Source: Planctomycetota bacterium
GTDB lineage: Bacteria > Planctomycetota > Planctomycetia > Pirellulales > PLA5
Direction: 5' to 3'
Assembly (NCBI GenBank): GCA_003576845.1
Contig: QEVJ01000060.1
Span: 1-32,668, forward strand
DNA length: 32,668 bases
Shown: positions 19,198 to 26,546 of the stretch, piece after piece
Numbering within the stretch: position 1 is the stretch's first letter
How the letters are laid out: every line of letters begins with the position of its first letter
Translations under genes and position numbers: made by a program
The notes under the pieces: generated by a model
Seen by the model: the letters and a program-made list of their open reading frames with translations, nothing else
What the model was told of the DNA's origin: nothing
Databases searched by the model: none

Positions 19198-19332
19198 GCG
19201 GACTCCCATCAAATCGCTCCGTCGGTTGGCGAGCCAGTTTGCCCCTGGCGATTGCCCCGTGGGAACCGGCTCGATAAGCACGATCCCTCGCTCCGCCATC
19301 ATATTCCACCCGGTAGCCACAAGACCACGCCG

Positions 19333-19338
19333 AATCTA
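19333..19338 (-). promoter_or_regulatory. Possible -10 (TAGATT) upstream of lnt
   Basis: On the minus strand TAGATT lies about 135 bases upstream of the lnt start. The closely similar TAGAAT occurs upstream of three other minus-strand genes here. No matching -35 was established. Confidence 0.2.
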
Positions 19339-19354
19339 CACTCGGATGACCGTT

Positions 19355-19392
19355 CCCTCGCCGCTCGCCCCGAACCCCGCGCCCCTCGCCCC
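19355..19392 (+). repeat. 7-base tandem array abutting the isomerase start
   Basis: Consecutive heptamers ccctcgc, cgctcgc, cccgaac, cccgcgc and ccctcgc, then ccc, run without a gap up to the base before the ATG at 19393. The region where a Shine-Dalgarno would lie is therefore all pyrimidine-rich repeat. The complementary heptamer (ggggcga type) occurs at 26269-26296. Confidence 0.8.
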
Positions 19393-20205
19393 ATGAAATT
19401 CGCCATCTGCAACGAGACGTTCCAAGACTGGCCGCATGAACGGGCGTTTGCGTTCGCCCGCGAATGCGGTTACACCGGCATCGAGATCGCCCCGTTCACA
19501 CTGGCCCGCGACGCGACCGCCGCCACGCCGCACCAGCGGGCCGAAATCCGGTCGCTGGCCGAACGCAATGGTCTCGAAGTGGTCGGACTCCACTGGCTCC
19601 TGGCCAAGACCGAGGGCTATTACCTCACGAGTCCCGACGCGGCCGTGCGACGAAGGACGGCCGACTATCTCCGCGAACTCGCCCGCCTGTGCCGCGACCT
19701 GGGCGGAAACATTCTCGTGTTCGGCTCGCCGCAACAGCGAAATCTCGTGGGCGGAATGTCGCACGAACAGGGCGTGGAATATGCCGCGGAAGTGTTTCGC
19801 GACGCCGTGCCGGAACTCGAATCGCTCGGCGTCACGCTGGCCGTCGAACCGCTCGGGCCCGCGGAAGGGAACTTTCTGCTCACCGCCGCCGCGGGCGTGG
19901 AATTGATCGAGCGGGTCGGCTCGCCGAACTGCCGGCTGCACCTCGACTGCAAGGCGATGTCGAGCGAACCGACGCCGATCCCGGACCTAATCCGGCAGTT
20001 CGCACCGTACATGGTCCACTTTCACGCCAACGACCCAAACCGCCGGGGACCGGGCTTCGGCGAGCTCGATTTCCGGCCGATCTTCGCCGCTCTAAGAGAA
20101 GTCGGCTACGACGGCTGGGTGTCGGTCGAAGTGTTCGACTACGCGCCGGGCGTCGAGCGGCTCGCGCGCGAAAGCATCGAGTACATGCGGCGCATTGCTG
20201 GGTAG
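19393..20205 (+). CDS. Sugar phosphate isomerase/epimerase (xylose isomerase-like TIM barrel)
   Basis: The product is 270 residues from the ATG at 19393. The same frame stays open far upstream (to 17644), but that part is antisense to lnt and is not coding. The sequence fits the AP endonuclease 2/xylose-isomerase-like barrel family, as in sugar phosphate isomerases or hydroxypyruvate-isomerase-type enzymes. Likely metal ligands follow the usual order: Glu152 (LAVEPLG), Asp185 (LHLDCKAM), His211 (VHFHANDP) and Glu246 (VSVEVFDY). The N-terminus MKFAICNETF and the late GFGELDF segment are also typical. Substrate is unknown. It stands alone between divergent lnt and convergent CBS genes. No signal peptide is present, so it should be cytoplasmic. 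Confidence 0.9.
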   Translation: MKFAICNETFQDWPHERAFAFARECGYTGIEIAPFTLARDATAATPHQRAEIRSLAERNGLEVVGLHWLLAKTEGYYLTSPDAAVRRRTADYLRELARLCRDLGGNILVFGSPQQRNLVGGMSHEQGVEYAAEVFRDAVPELESLGVTLAVEPLGPAEGNFLLTAAAGVELIERVGSPNCRLHLDCKAMSSEPTPIPDLIRQFAPYMVHFHANDPNRRGPGFGELDFRPIFAALREVGYDGWVSVEVFDYAPGVERLARESIEYMRRIAG

Positions 20206-20214
20206 GATGCTGGG

Positions 20215-20300
20215 TAGGGTGAGTCGAACGAAGTGAGGCCCACCAGGAATAGCCAACGACGCCACAAACCGGTAGGCGTCACTTCGTTCGACCGACCCTA
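20215..20300. repeat. Inverted repeat with gtcgaacgaagtga arms
   Basis: The left arm 20215-20239 (tagggtgagtcgaacgaag...) and the right arm 20276-20300 match in inverse orientation at 22 of 25 bases. It lies between the convergent isomerase and CBS genes and may act as a bidirectional terminator. The left arm continues into cccacca, and the same sequence recurs at 24566-24594. Confidence 0.8.
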
Positions 20301-20318
20301 CGCGTTGATCCTACGCAC

Positions 20319-21095
20319 TTATGCTTCTTCGAGCCGTTCGGCCATGACCGACAGTATCTCCCGGTCGGTGATCAGGCCGACGAATTGATTGGCGCGATCG
20401 GCGACGAGGATCGCGGTCACGCCGCGGTCGAGCATTTTTCGCGCGGCGTCTTGGAGCCGGTCGCTCGGCAGCAGGGCGGGAACGTTCGTGGCCGCAAGCT
20501 GCATGGCTTTGACGTGCGACGCACCGGTGGGTTGCGAAAACTCTTTCCAAACCGTCAGCGTTCGCCGCGGAATCACGCCCACGGGGCAAGAACCCTTGAG
20601 TACGGCGAGGTAGTCGATCTCCAATTCGTCCATGGCACGAATCGCTTCGTCGACCGACGCTTCGCCATCGACGTAATACTCGTCGCCGAGCAGGTGGTCG
20701 GCAATCGGTTCGCTGCTTCCGGCGCCGCCGTACGAGAACTCGCGGAGAAAGTCGGTCGACGTGATGATGCCGAGCAGCTTTCCCGCCTCCAACACAGGCA
20801 CCGAATGAAATCGGCGTTCGAGCATCAATCGCAAGGCGTCGAGCGGCGGCGAATTGTGCGTAACGGACTCGGGCGCCGGCGTCATCACGTCGGCCACGGT
20901 CAGCTCCTTCGCGTCGCCTGCCCGCCGTATGTCGAGGTCCGACACGATACCCACCAGCCGCCGCTTGTCGTCGACGACCGGCAAGTGGTGGAAGTGATAC
21001 TCGTCCATCGAGTTCAAGGCTTCCTCCAGCGTCGCGCCGAGGCCGATCGCCAGCGGGTTGTACGTGACGAGGCTTTCGAGTCCCAAGTCGAGCAT
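20319..21095 (-). CDS. Protein of four CBS domains
   Basis: The 258-residue product consists almost wholly of CBS domains, roughly at 5-60, 68-120, 130-185 and 195-253. That gives two Bateman modules, which usually bind adenine nucleotides such as AMP, ATP or S-adenosylmethionine. Recurrent signatures are HHLPVVDDKRRLVGIVSDLD, HSVPVLEAGKLLGIITSTDF, DYLAVLKGSCPVGVI and AILVADRANQFVGLITDRE. The start at 21095 has GGGAG eight bases upstream. There is no catalytic or membrane domain, so it probably regulates another protein by nucleotide sensing. No partner is evident among the neighbours. Confidence 0.92.
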   Translation of the reverse strand: MLDLGLESLVTYNPLAIGLGATLEEALNSMDEYHFHHLPVVDDKRRLVGIVSDLDIRRAGDAKELTVADVMTPAPESVTHNSPPLDALRLMLERRFHSVPVLEAGKLLGIITSTDFLREFSYGGAGSSEPIADHLLGDEYYVDGEASVDEAIRAMDELEIDYLAVLKGSCPVGVIPRRTLTVWKEFSQPTGASHVKAMQLAATNVPALLPSDRLQDAARKMLDRGVTAILVADRANQFVGLITDREILSVMAERLEEA

Positions 21096-21206
21096 GGCGC
21101 GGTCTCCCGGGCGAGCGCGGCGAGTGGCGATTAAATTGGAGGTTGAAACGCGGGACCGGGGTGTCTCATGCGCGCGACGACTGCCGCGCCCCCGCCGCCC
21201 GAAGGA

Positions 21207-21212
21207 ATTCTA
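21207..21212 (-). promoter_or_regulatory. Possible -10 (TAGAAT) upstream of the CBS gene
   Basis: TAGAAT on the minus strand lies 112 bases upstream of the CBS start. The same hexamer occurs upstream of the PhyH-like gene (22397-22402) and hpt (25297-25302). No -35 was established. Confidence 0.25.
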
Positions 21213-21304
21213 GTACGTACCGCGTAGATACACGCTGGACGCCCGTGCCACGCTCGCGCTAGGGGCGGGCAGAAAACGCGGCAGAATCGGCACGACCGGC
21301 GTAG

Positions 21305-21404
21305 CAGCCTGTTGAAAACGGGGACTGACCCTCTCAGGCACGTCGTAATCTGCGGCTAATAACGCACTTTCCAAAGGGTCTGTCCCCTTTTTCAACGGGC
21401 TGTT
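21305..21404. repeat. Inverted repeat with cctgttgaaaa...ggggac arms
   Basis: The left arm 21305-21332 (cagcctgttgaaaacgggga...) and the right arm 21375-21403 are near-identical in inverse orientation, about 26 of 28 bases, allowing for a few mismatches and a one-base offset. About 42 bases lie between them. No gene is supported in the gap 21096-21445, which holds this element and the possible -10 at 21207. It resembles a small non-autonomous mobile element; no transposase is in the window. Confidence 0.75.
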
Positions 21405-21445
21405 AGGCGCGTCGCGGACGGCCTCCGCAGCCGCGGAATTCGTGG

Positions 21446-22324
21446 CTACGCCTGCGCCGGATCGAACAGCAGCGGAAAGAACCGGCCGGACATGACGTTT
21501 CCGGCGGGAACGGGCGGCACGCCGGCGAGCAGCTCGTCGTTCGACGCCGATTTCGTGCCGTCGGCGAACGCGTTGAGCACGACCGCCCGCCGCGGCCGCT
21601 CGGTGCGGTTCTCGTAAGAGCCGTGGACCATCAGCGGATGATGAAACACCCCCTCGCCGCGTTTGAGTTCGGCGAACGCGGGCTTGAATTGCGTTTTCTG
21701 CTCTTCGGTGAGGACGGACTGAATCGCGTTCATGTCGCCCGCCAATCCGGTGATCGGCAACAGCGGCCAACGGTGACTGCCGGGAATGTACGCGACGCAG
21801 CCGTTGTCGCGGGTCGCATCGTCGAGGGCAATCCAGCACGTCAGATGGCCCATCGGCTGCGTGCGGGTCCAATACGAATAGTCCTGATGCCAGGCAACGA
21901 CCCCGCCGTGCTTGGGCGGCTTGCAAAACAATTGATCGTGCCAGAATCGCACCTTCGAGCCGAGCAACTGGCTCGCCGCCATCGTGAAAGCCGGCGCCCA
22001 CAGGATGTCGTGCAGCGCGGGCCGCAACCGCCACGCGCCTAGGGCATGGAACAGCACCGTGTCGGGCGACGTCGACTCGTTCGAGTGATACTCGTAAAAC
22101 AACTCGTGGCCGTCGCATTTTGGGTTGGCCAGATCGGCGACCTCCGCCCGCAATGCCTCGACCTGGGCGTCGTCGAGAATTCTAACGCCGGCGAGATAGC
22201 CGTTGTCGTGAAAAAAGCAGACCTGCTCGTCGGACAGACGATAGCGGTCCCATTCGGCCCGCGTCTTGGGAATCTCGAACAGCGAACCGACGAGCTCGTG
22301 GCGGGTGGAGAGATCGGTGGCCAT
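21446..22324 (-). CDS. Phytanoyl-CoA dioxygenase-family protein (Fe(II)/2-oxoglutarate oxygenase)
   Basis: The 292-residue product belongs to the PhyH family of non-haem iron, 2-oxoglutarate-dependent oxygenases. The iron-binding His-x-Asp...His triad is visible as His146 and Asp148 (AWHQDYSYW) and His234 ([12 protein letters not shown]). The arginine expected to bind 2-oxoglutarate would be in TERPRRA (Arg243-Arg246). [15 protein letters not shown] near the N-terminus and [12 protein letters not shown] are also typical. There is no signal peptide. Substrate is unknown: family members hydroxylate many small molecules. The gene is divergent from the secreted hydrolase at 22471. The start at 22324 lacks a clear Shine-Dalgarno. 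Confidence 0.93.
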   Translation of the reverse strand: MATDLSTRHELVGSLFEIPKTRAEWDRYRLSDEQVCFFHDNGYLAGVRILDDAQVEALRAEVADLANPKCDGHELFYEYHSNESTSPDTVLFHALGAWRLRPALHDILWAPAFTMAASQLLGSKVRFWHDQLFCKPPKHGGVVAWHQDYSYWTRTQPMGHLTCWIALDDATRDNGCVAYIPGSHRWPLLPITGLAGDMNAIQSVLTEEQKTQFKPAFAELKRGEGVFHHPLMVHGSYENRTERPRRAVVLNAFADGTKSASNDELLAGVPPVPAGNVMSGRFFPLLFDPAQA

Positions 22325-22396
22325 GAATCGCGGGCGAATGCGGTGTAGATTTCGTGGGGTATTCCGGTCGGCTGCCTTGTACGCTGGCAGGGCCGT

Positions 22397-22402
22397 ATTC
22401 TA
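22397..22402 (-). promoter_or_regulatory. Possible -10 (TAGAAT) upstream of the PhyH-like gene
   Basis: TAGAAT on the minus strand lies 73 bases before the start codon, in the divergent gap 22325-22470. Confidence 0.25.
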
Positions 22403-22470
22403 CGATAGGGCGCTCGAGTCGTCCACGAAACCTGGGTCGTTCGCACACCACACACCCACGAGATGCACCG

Positions 22471-23412
22471 ATGTCTGCCGTTCATTTCGCCCCGCGGCGC
22501 GCGTATTCCTGTCTGTTGTTTGTTGTTGCGGCATGGGCACAGGTGGCGGCGACCGCGGCGCCGGCTGTCGCGCGCGATCCGGATCACCTCGTGTTCTTGT
22601 GGCCCGACGGCGCGCCCGGCGCGAAGGGGACGGCCGACGGCGACCGGCCGGAATTGTCCGCGTACCTCGCTGCGGGCGATAAGAACTCCGGGGCAGGCGT
22701 CGTCGTCTGTCCAGGCGGCGGCTACGGGCATCTGGCGGTGGATCACGAAGGCAAGCAAATCGCCGACTGGTTCAACTCGATCGGCGTCTCGGCGTTCGTG
22801 CTCAAATATCGTCATCGCGCGAGCGGCGCAGGTTACGGTCATCCGGCGCCGCTCGACGACGCGCAGCGGGCGATTCGCCTCGCGCGCAGCAAAGCCGCCG
22901 ATTGGAAAGTCGACCCCAAGCGGATCGGCGTCATGGGATTTTCCGCCGGCGGGCATCTCGCTTCCACCGCCGCGACCCACTTCGACGACGGTAAAGCCGA
23001 TGCGCCCGACCCGATCGATCGCCAGGGTTGCCGGCCCGATTTTGCGATCCTATGCTACGCGGTCATCACGCTCGACGATGCTTTCACCCACCAAGGCTCG
23101 AAGAAGAACCTGTTGGGCGCCGAGCCGGACCCGAAACTCGTCGAACTCCTTTCGAACGAGAAGCAAGTCACCGAAAAAACGCCGCCGACGTTTCTGTGGA
23201 GCACCGGCGACGATGGCGCCGTGCCGGTCGAGAACAGCGTGCAGTTCTATCTCGCTTGCCGTAAGGCGAAAGTGCCGGCCGAGTTGCACGTGTACGAGCA
23301 CGGACCGCACGGCGTGGGGCTCGGCAAGAATCTTCCGGCCGTGTCCGTCTGGTCCGATCAACTCGCGGCCTGGCTGAAGCACCGCGGAATTCTGACAGGG
23401 GCTGGGGGCTAG
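22471..23412 (+). CDS. Secreted alpha/beta hydrolase (acetyl-xylan-esterase-like)
   Basis: The product is 313 residues from the ATG at 22471. An N-terminal signal peptide is likely (SCLLFVVAAWAQVAATAAPAVA), which places it in the periplasm or outside. The fold is that of small esterase/lipase enzymes. It has an oxyanion-hole motif PGGGYGHLA (81-89), nucleophile Ser158 in GFSAGGH, an acidic residue in TGDDGAVPVENS (Asp247/Asp248) and His280 in EHGPHGVGL. In planctomycetes relatives are often annotated as xylanase or acetyl-esterase type, acting on polysaccharide esters. The substrate here is an inference. The stop codon overlaps the start of a gggattc tandem array, and the last residues (GILTGAGG) may be affected by it. 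Confidence 0.9.
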   Translation: MSAVHFAPRRAYSCLLFVVAAWAQVAATAAPAVARDPDHLVFLWPDGAPGAKGTADGDRPELSAYLAAGDKNSGAGVVVCPGGGYGHLAVDHEGKQIADWFNSIGVSAFVLKYRHRASGAGYGHPAPLDDAQRAIRLARSKAADWKVDPKRIGVMGFSAGGHLASTAATHFDDGKADAPDPIDRQGCRPDFAILCYAVITLDDAFTHQGSKKNLLGAEPDPKLVELLSNEKQVTEKTPPTFLWSTGDDGAVPVENSVQFYLACRKAKVPAELHVYEHGPHGVGLGKNLPAVSVWSDQLAAWLKHRGILTGAGG

Positions 23413-23439
23413 GGATTCGGGATTCGGGATTCGGGATTC
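23412..23439. repeat. Perfect 7-base tandem repeat, gggattc x4
   Basis: Four exact copies of gggattc start at the last base of the hydrolase stop codon. The complementary heptamer occurs at 16728-16741. Confidence 0.9.
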
Positions 23440-23466
23440 GGCAAGCGCCTGCCGCATTCGCCGTAC

Positions 23467-23508
23467 ATTCACAATTCACAATTCACCACTTACTACTCAC
23501 CATTCATT
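23467..23508 (+). repeat. 7-base array upstream of agmatine deiminase
   Basis: Consecutive heptamers attcaca, attcaca, attcacc, acttact, actcacc and attcatt end ten bases before the ATG at 23519. No Shine-Dalgarno is visible. Confidence 0.75.
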
Positions 23509-23518
23509 CCTTGATTCG

Positions 23519-24559
23519 ATGCCCGAGACGCCCGCCGAGCTTGGCTATTACTATACTGCGGAATGGACGCCGCACGCGGCCACGTGGATTTCTTGGCCGC
23601 ACAATCCGGCGACTTGGCCCGGCAAAATCGAGCCGGTGCCGGGCGTGTTTGCCGAATTCGTTAGGGCCGTCGCAGCGCACGAGAGGGTCAACATCCTCGC
23701 CGGCCGCCCGAACGTGATGCAGCAAGCCCGCGAGCTCGTCGGCGACGTACCGAACGTGACGCTCTTCGACATTCCGACCAACGACTGCTGGATTCGCGAC
23801 TATGGGCCGCTGTTTCTCGCGAGCCGCGACAACCTGCCCCCGGCGATGGTCGATTTTCGCTACAACGCCTGGGGCGGGAAGTATCCGCCCTTCGATCTCG
23901 ACGACCGCGCCGCCGCAAAGATCAACGACACGCTCGCCATGAAGCGGTTCGACCCGGGCGTCATCCTCGAAGGCGGCTCGATCGACGTGAACGGCCGCGG
24001 AACGTTGCTTACCACCCAGAACTGCCTGCTCAATCCAAATCGCAATCCGCACCTGTCGCGCGGGCAAGTCGAGCGGTATCTAGCCGACTACCTCGCCGTT
24101 CGCAAAATCATCTGGCTCCGCGGCGAAATGGCCGGAGACGATACCGACGGACACATTGACCAGCTCGCGCGGTTCGTCGACGAACGAACCATCGTCGCCG
24201 CGATCGAGGAGGATCCGGCGGACGAAAACTTCGGCCCGCTCAAGGAAAGTTGGGAGCGGCTCGAAAAGGCAACCGATCAAGACGACCGGCCATTCACCCT
24301 CTTACCGCTACCGATGCCGCGGGCGAAGTTTCACGACGGCCAGCGGCTGCCGATGAGCTACGCGAATTTTTACATTGCCAACGGAATCGTCGTAGTCCCC
24401 AAATTCGACGACCCGAACGACGCCGTCGCCGTGGAAACGCTCGGGCGGTGCTTTCCGACGCGGCGGATCGTGCCGATTTACGCCGTCGATCTCGTGTGGG
24501 GCCTCGGCGCGTTTCACTGCATGACGCAGCAGCAATGTGCGACGAGCGCGAATCGTTAA
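23519..24559 (+). CDS. aguA: Agmatine deiminase (peptidyl-arginine deiminase family)
   Basis: It hydrolyses agmatine to N-carbamoylputrescine and ammonia, a step from arginine to putrescine. The product is 346 residues, within the family range. Substrate and catalytic positions are visible: NDCWIRDYGP (Trp91, Arg93, Asp94), LEGGSID (Glu151), DTDGHIDQLARF (His212, Asp214) and the nucleophile Cys334 in GAFHCMTQQ. The usual GGGNIHC before the cysteine reads GLGAFHC here, a mild departure. The start is fixed at 23519 by the conserved MPETPAELGYYYTAEW region. The carbamoylputrescine amidase that normally follows is not next to it. A nitrilase-fold gene (lnt) is nearby but is not that enzyme. Confidence 0.92.
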   Translation: MPETPAELGYYYTAEWTPHAATWISWPHNPATWPGKIEPVPGVFAEFVRAVAAHERVNILAGRPNVMQQARELVGDVPNVTLFDIPTNDCWIRDYGPLFLASRDNLPPAMVDFRYNAWGGKYPPFDLDDRAAAKINDTLAMKRFDPGVILEGGSIDVNGRGTLLTTQNCLLNPNRNPHLSRGQVERYLADYLAVRKIIWLRGEMAGDDTDGHIDQLARFVDERTIVAAIEEDPADENFGPLKESWERLEKATDQDDRPFTLLPLPMPRAKFHDGQRLPMSYANFYIANGIVVVPKFDDPNDAVAVETLGRCFPTRRIVPIYAVDLVWGLGAFHCMTQQQCATSANR

Positions 24560-24565
24560 GGCGCA

Positions 24566-24594
24566 TGGTGGGTCGAACGAAGTGAGGCCCACCA
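24566..24594. terminator. Hairpin with gtcgaacgaagtgagg loop between convergent genes
   Basis: Stem tggtggg (24566-24572) pairs with cccacca (24588-24594). The loop carries tcgaacgaagtgagg, shared with the inverted repeat at 20215-20300. It sits between the convergent agmatine deiminase and hpt genes, so a terminator role is plausible, though it is also a dispersed repeat. Confidence 0.55.
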
Positions 24595-24617
24595 ACGCGC
24601 GAACGAACCGGGCCCGT

Positions 24618-25184
24618 TCAAACCGCCGCCACCGCCCCGCGCTCGGCTTCTTCCGCCATGCGTTCGGCGGCGATGCGATCCGGCTCTTCGAGAATTGCGA
24701 TGTAAGGCAGGTGGCGATAGGCGTCGCGATAGTCGAGTCCGTAGCCGACGACGAACTGGTCGGGAATCTCGAAGCCGAAGTGATCGGGGTTGCGACCGAC
24801 TTTCTGCCGGCCCTCTTTGGTGAGAAGCACCGCCATCCGGATCGACTTCGGCCTGAGGCAATCGATCTGCTCGGTCAGTTCGAACAGCGTTTGGCCCGTG
24901 TCGAAAATGTCGTCGACCAGCAGCACGTCGCGGCCGGCGATCTGCGGCATGAACTCCGCGTTCATCACGAGCTTGCCCGCTTTGCTGTTGCGATAGCTGC
25001 GGGCTTGAATCACGCCGACTCGGAGGGGCATGGTCAGTTCGCGCAACAGATCGGCCAGAAACATCACGCTGCCGGTCATGACGCCGACGATGGTCAGCGG
25101 ACGATGGCCGTAAAACGCCTGGATTTCGCGTCCCAAGCGGCGGACGCCTTCCCGGATTTCGTTGTCGCCAAGCAGAATTCTCAC
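24618..25184 (-). CDS. hpt: Hypoxanthine phosphoribosyltransferase
   Basis: It salvages hypoxanthine (and usually guanine) with PRPP to IMP or GMP in the cytoplasm. I place the start at the GTG at 25184, giving 188 residues. GGGAG lies exactly five bases upstream (25190-25194), and the protein then begins (M)RILLGDNEIREGVRRLG, like other HPRTs. The ATG at 25196 has no Shine-Dalgarno and itself overlaps that signal. The PRPP-binding motif VLLVDDIFDTGQTL (about 87-100), the flexible-loop region with SYRNSKAG, and the late PDHFGFEIPDQFVVGYGLDYRD segment are characteristic. The frame stays open far upstream to 26405, but that part is antisense to the CPBP gene. Confidence 0.95.
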   Translation of the reverse strand: MRILLGDNEIREGVRRLGREIQAFYGHRPLTIVGVMTGSVMFLADLLRELTMPLRVGVIQARSYRNSKAGKLVMNAEFMPQIAGRDVLLVDDIFDTGQTLFELTEQIDCLRPKSIRMAVLLTKEGRQKVGRNPDHFGFEIPDQFVVGYGLDYRDAYRHLPYIAILEEPDRIAAERMAEEAERGAVAAV

Positions 25185-25296
25185 GGCAGCTCCCATGCAA
25201 TGCGGCGGGCGGTCGCGCGGGCGATACTGCGGCCGCGCGACGATCCCGAGTGACGGATAGGAATAGGCGGCGTATTCGCCGAAGGGAAAGGCCGTT

Positions 25297-25302
25297 ATTC
25301 TA
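25297..25302 (-). promoter_or_regulatory. Possible -10 (TAGAAT) upstream of hpt
   Basis: TAGAAT on the minus strand lies in the divergent hpt/CPBP gap (25185-25391), about 113 bases before the GTG start. No -35 was established. Confidence 0.25.
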
Positions 25303-25391
25303 GGGCACGGCGCACGAAGTATACACCCCGTTTTTTTTCGCAAACTAGTTGGCGCGCGTTTCCCGCAACCCCACCTCCCTGCGACCGTCCG

Positions 25392-26228
25392 ATGGCAATC
25401 CGCCGATTTCGCGACTTTTGGGACGCCTTCTTCCACGCGCCGCTCCGCCGCGCGGCCGAGGAGCAGCGGGCGCACGTCGCGGCGGCTTCCGGACCCGATT
25501 GGCACGTGGCCGTCGTCCTGGTCACAGCCGCATTGATGCTGACAGTGCAACGCTACGTGTTCCGCTCCGGCAACGTGGGCATGGCGCTCGACGTGCTCGC
25601 CGACGTGATGGATGCGTCGGCCCACGCGCGACTTGCGGAGCTCGCCAACGCGCCGGAGAACTCCATGCTCGCCAGCCTGATCTATTGGGCGTTCGGACAA
25701 TTCGTCGTGTACGTCGCCGGCCCGGCGCTGGTCATCAAGCTGTTGTTCCGCCAGCGGCTCGCGGATTACGGGGCGAAACTGCGCGAGATGTTCACGTGCG
25801 CCTGGGCGTATCTCTTGATGGCCGCAGTCATGCTCCCGGGCGTGTGGTTCGCGTCGACGCGGGAGAGCTTTCTGGATACCTACCCGTTCTACCGGCTCGC
25901 CGAGGAAGAGCCGCTCTGGCCGCGGTTCTTGATCTGGGAGCTGTGCTACGCGATTCAATTCGTGTCGCTCGAGTTCTTCTTCCGCGGATTCCTGCTCCAC
26001 GGCACGCGGCGGCGGTTCGGGGCATACTCCATCTACGCGATGATGGTCCCCTATTGCATGATCCATTTCGGCAAACCGCCGCTCGAAACGCTCGGCGCGA
26101 TTGCCGCCGGCATCGTCCTCGGCTTCATGAGTCTCAAGACGCGGTCGATCTGGATGGGCGCAGCGCTGCACATTTGCGTCGCCTGGTCGATGGACGCGGC
26201 GGCGCTGTGGCGAACGGGCAGGATTTAG
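25392..26228 (+). CDS. CPBP-family (Abi/CAAX-protease-like) membrane protein
   Basis: The 278-residue product has about six to eight hydrophobic segments. It carries the CPBP intramembrane protease signature in its C-terminal half: SLEFFFRGFLLHG (Glu194, Arg198), YCMIHFGKP (His225) and AALHICVAW (His260). The usual motif is Glu-Glu-x-x-x-Arg; here the first glutamate is Leu193, which may alter or weaken protease activity. Family members cleave membrane or prenylated proteins, or protect against bacteriocins. The target here is unknown. The start at 25392 has no obvious Shine-Dalgarno. Confidence 0.85.
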   Translation: MAIRRFRDFWDAFFHAPLRRAAEEQRAHVAAASGPDWHVAVVLVTAALMLTVQRYVFRSGNVGMALDVLADVMDASAHARLAELANAPENSMLASLIYWAFGQFVVYVAGPALVIKLLFRQRLADYGAKLREMFTCAWAYLLMAAVMLPGVWFASTRESFLDTYPFYRLAEEEPLWPRFLIWELCYAIQFVSLEFFFRGFLLHGTRRRFGAYSIYAMMVPYCMIHFGKPPLETLGAIAAGIVLGFMSLKTRSIWMGAALHICVAWSMDAAALWRTGRI

Positions 26229-26240
26229 GCGGGAGGACCG

Positions 26241-26472
26241 AGGATTGAGGATTGAGGATCGAGGATTGAGGGGCGAGGGGCGAGGGGCGAGGGACGCGTC
26301 TACCGCGTGGCACTGGGCGAGCCCATGCCCCGTCGCGATAATGACGGTCGTCTTATGAAAACATAGGCACTGAGGCGCGGACGAATACAAACGCAAAATG
26401 AACAATGAAACACATCCTCTCCGTGTGCCTCTGTGCTTATCCTCTGTGTGCCTCTGCGTTTAAGTAATCGAC
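26241..26472. repeat. Repeat-filled gap: 7-base array, palindrome and 9-base-type block
   Basis: No gene is supported in 26229-26546. Eight consecutive heptamers run from 26241 to 26296 (aggattg, aggattg, aggatcg, aggattg, aggggcg x3, agggacg). A palindrome follows at 26309-26329 (ggcactgggc / gcccatgcc, one base short of perfect). Bases 26412-26459 carry cctctgtg/cctctgcg-type units, complementary to the cacagagg blocks elsewhere. The block ends with ttaagtaatcgac (26460-26472), the reverse complement of 14441-14453. Confidence 0.8.
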
Positions 26473-26546
26473 GTCAACTTCTTGAACAAGTGTGGTCATG
26501 ACCGCTCGGCCACGCTGCGCCGCACCCTCATCCCGCCGATTCTCCG

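Noticed and set aside
17644-19392. Stop-free + strand frame of 583 codons ahead of the isomerase
   Set aside because: It is antisense to lnt, whose protein has a full catalytic triad; the antisense translation is Arg/Asp/Val-rich with no domain. Only the part from 19393 is real.
21210-22118. Minus-strand open frame overlapping the PhyH-like gene
   Set aside because: It is out of frame with a protein that has an intact iron site, and its 3' half runs through an inverted repeat. A small gene remnant ending near 21210 cannot be excluded.
25197-26405. Upstream extension of the hpt frame by about 400 codons
   Set aside because: It runs antisense through the CPBP gene and a heptamer array; HPRT begins at its usual N-terminus at 25184.
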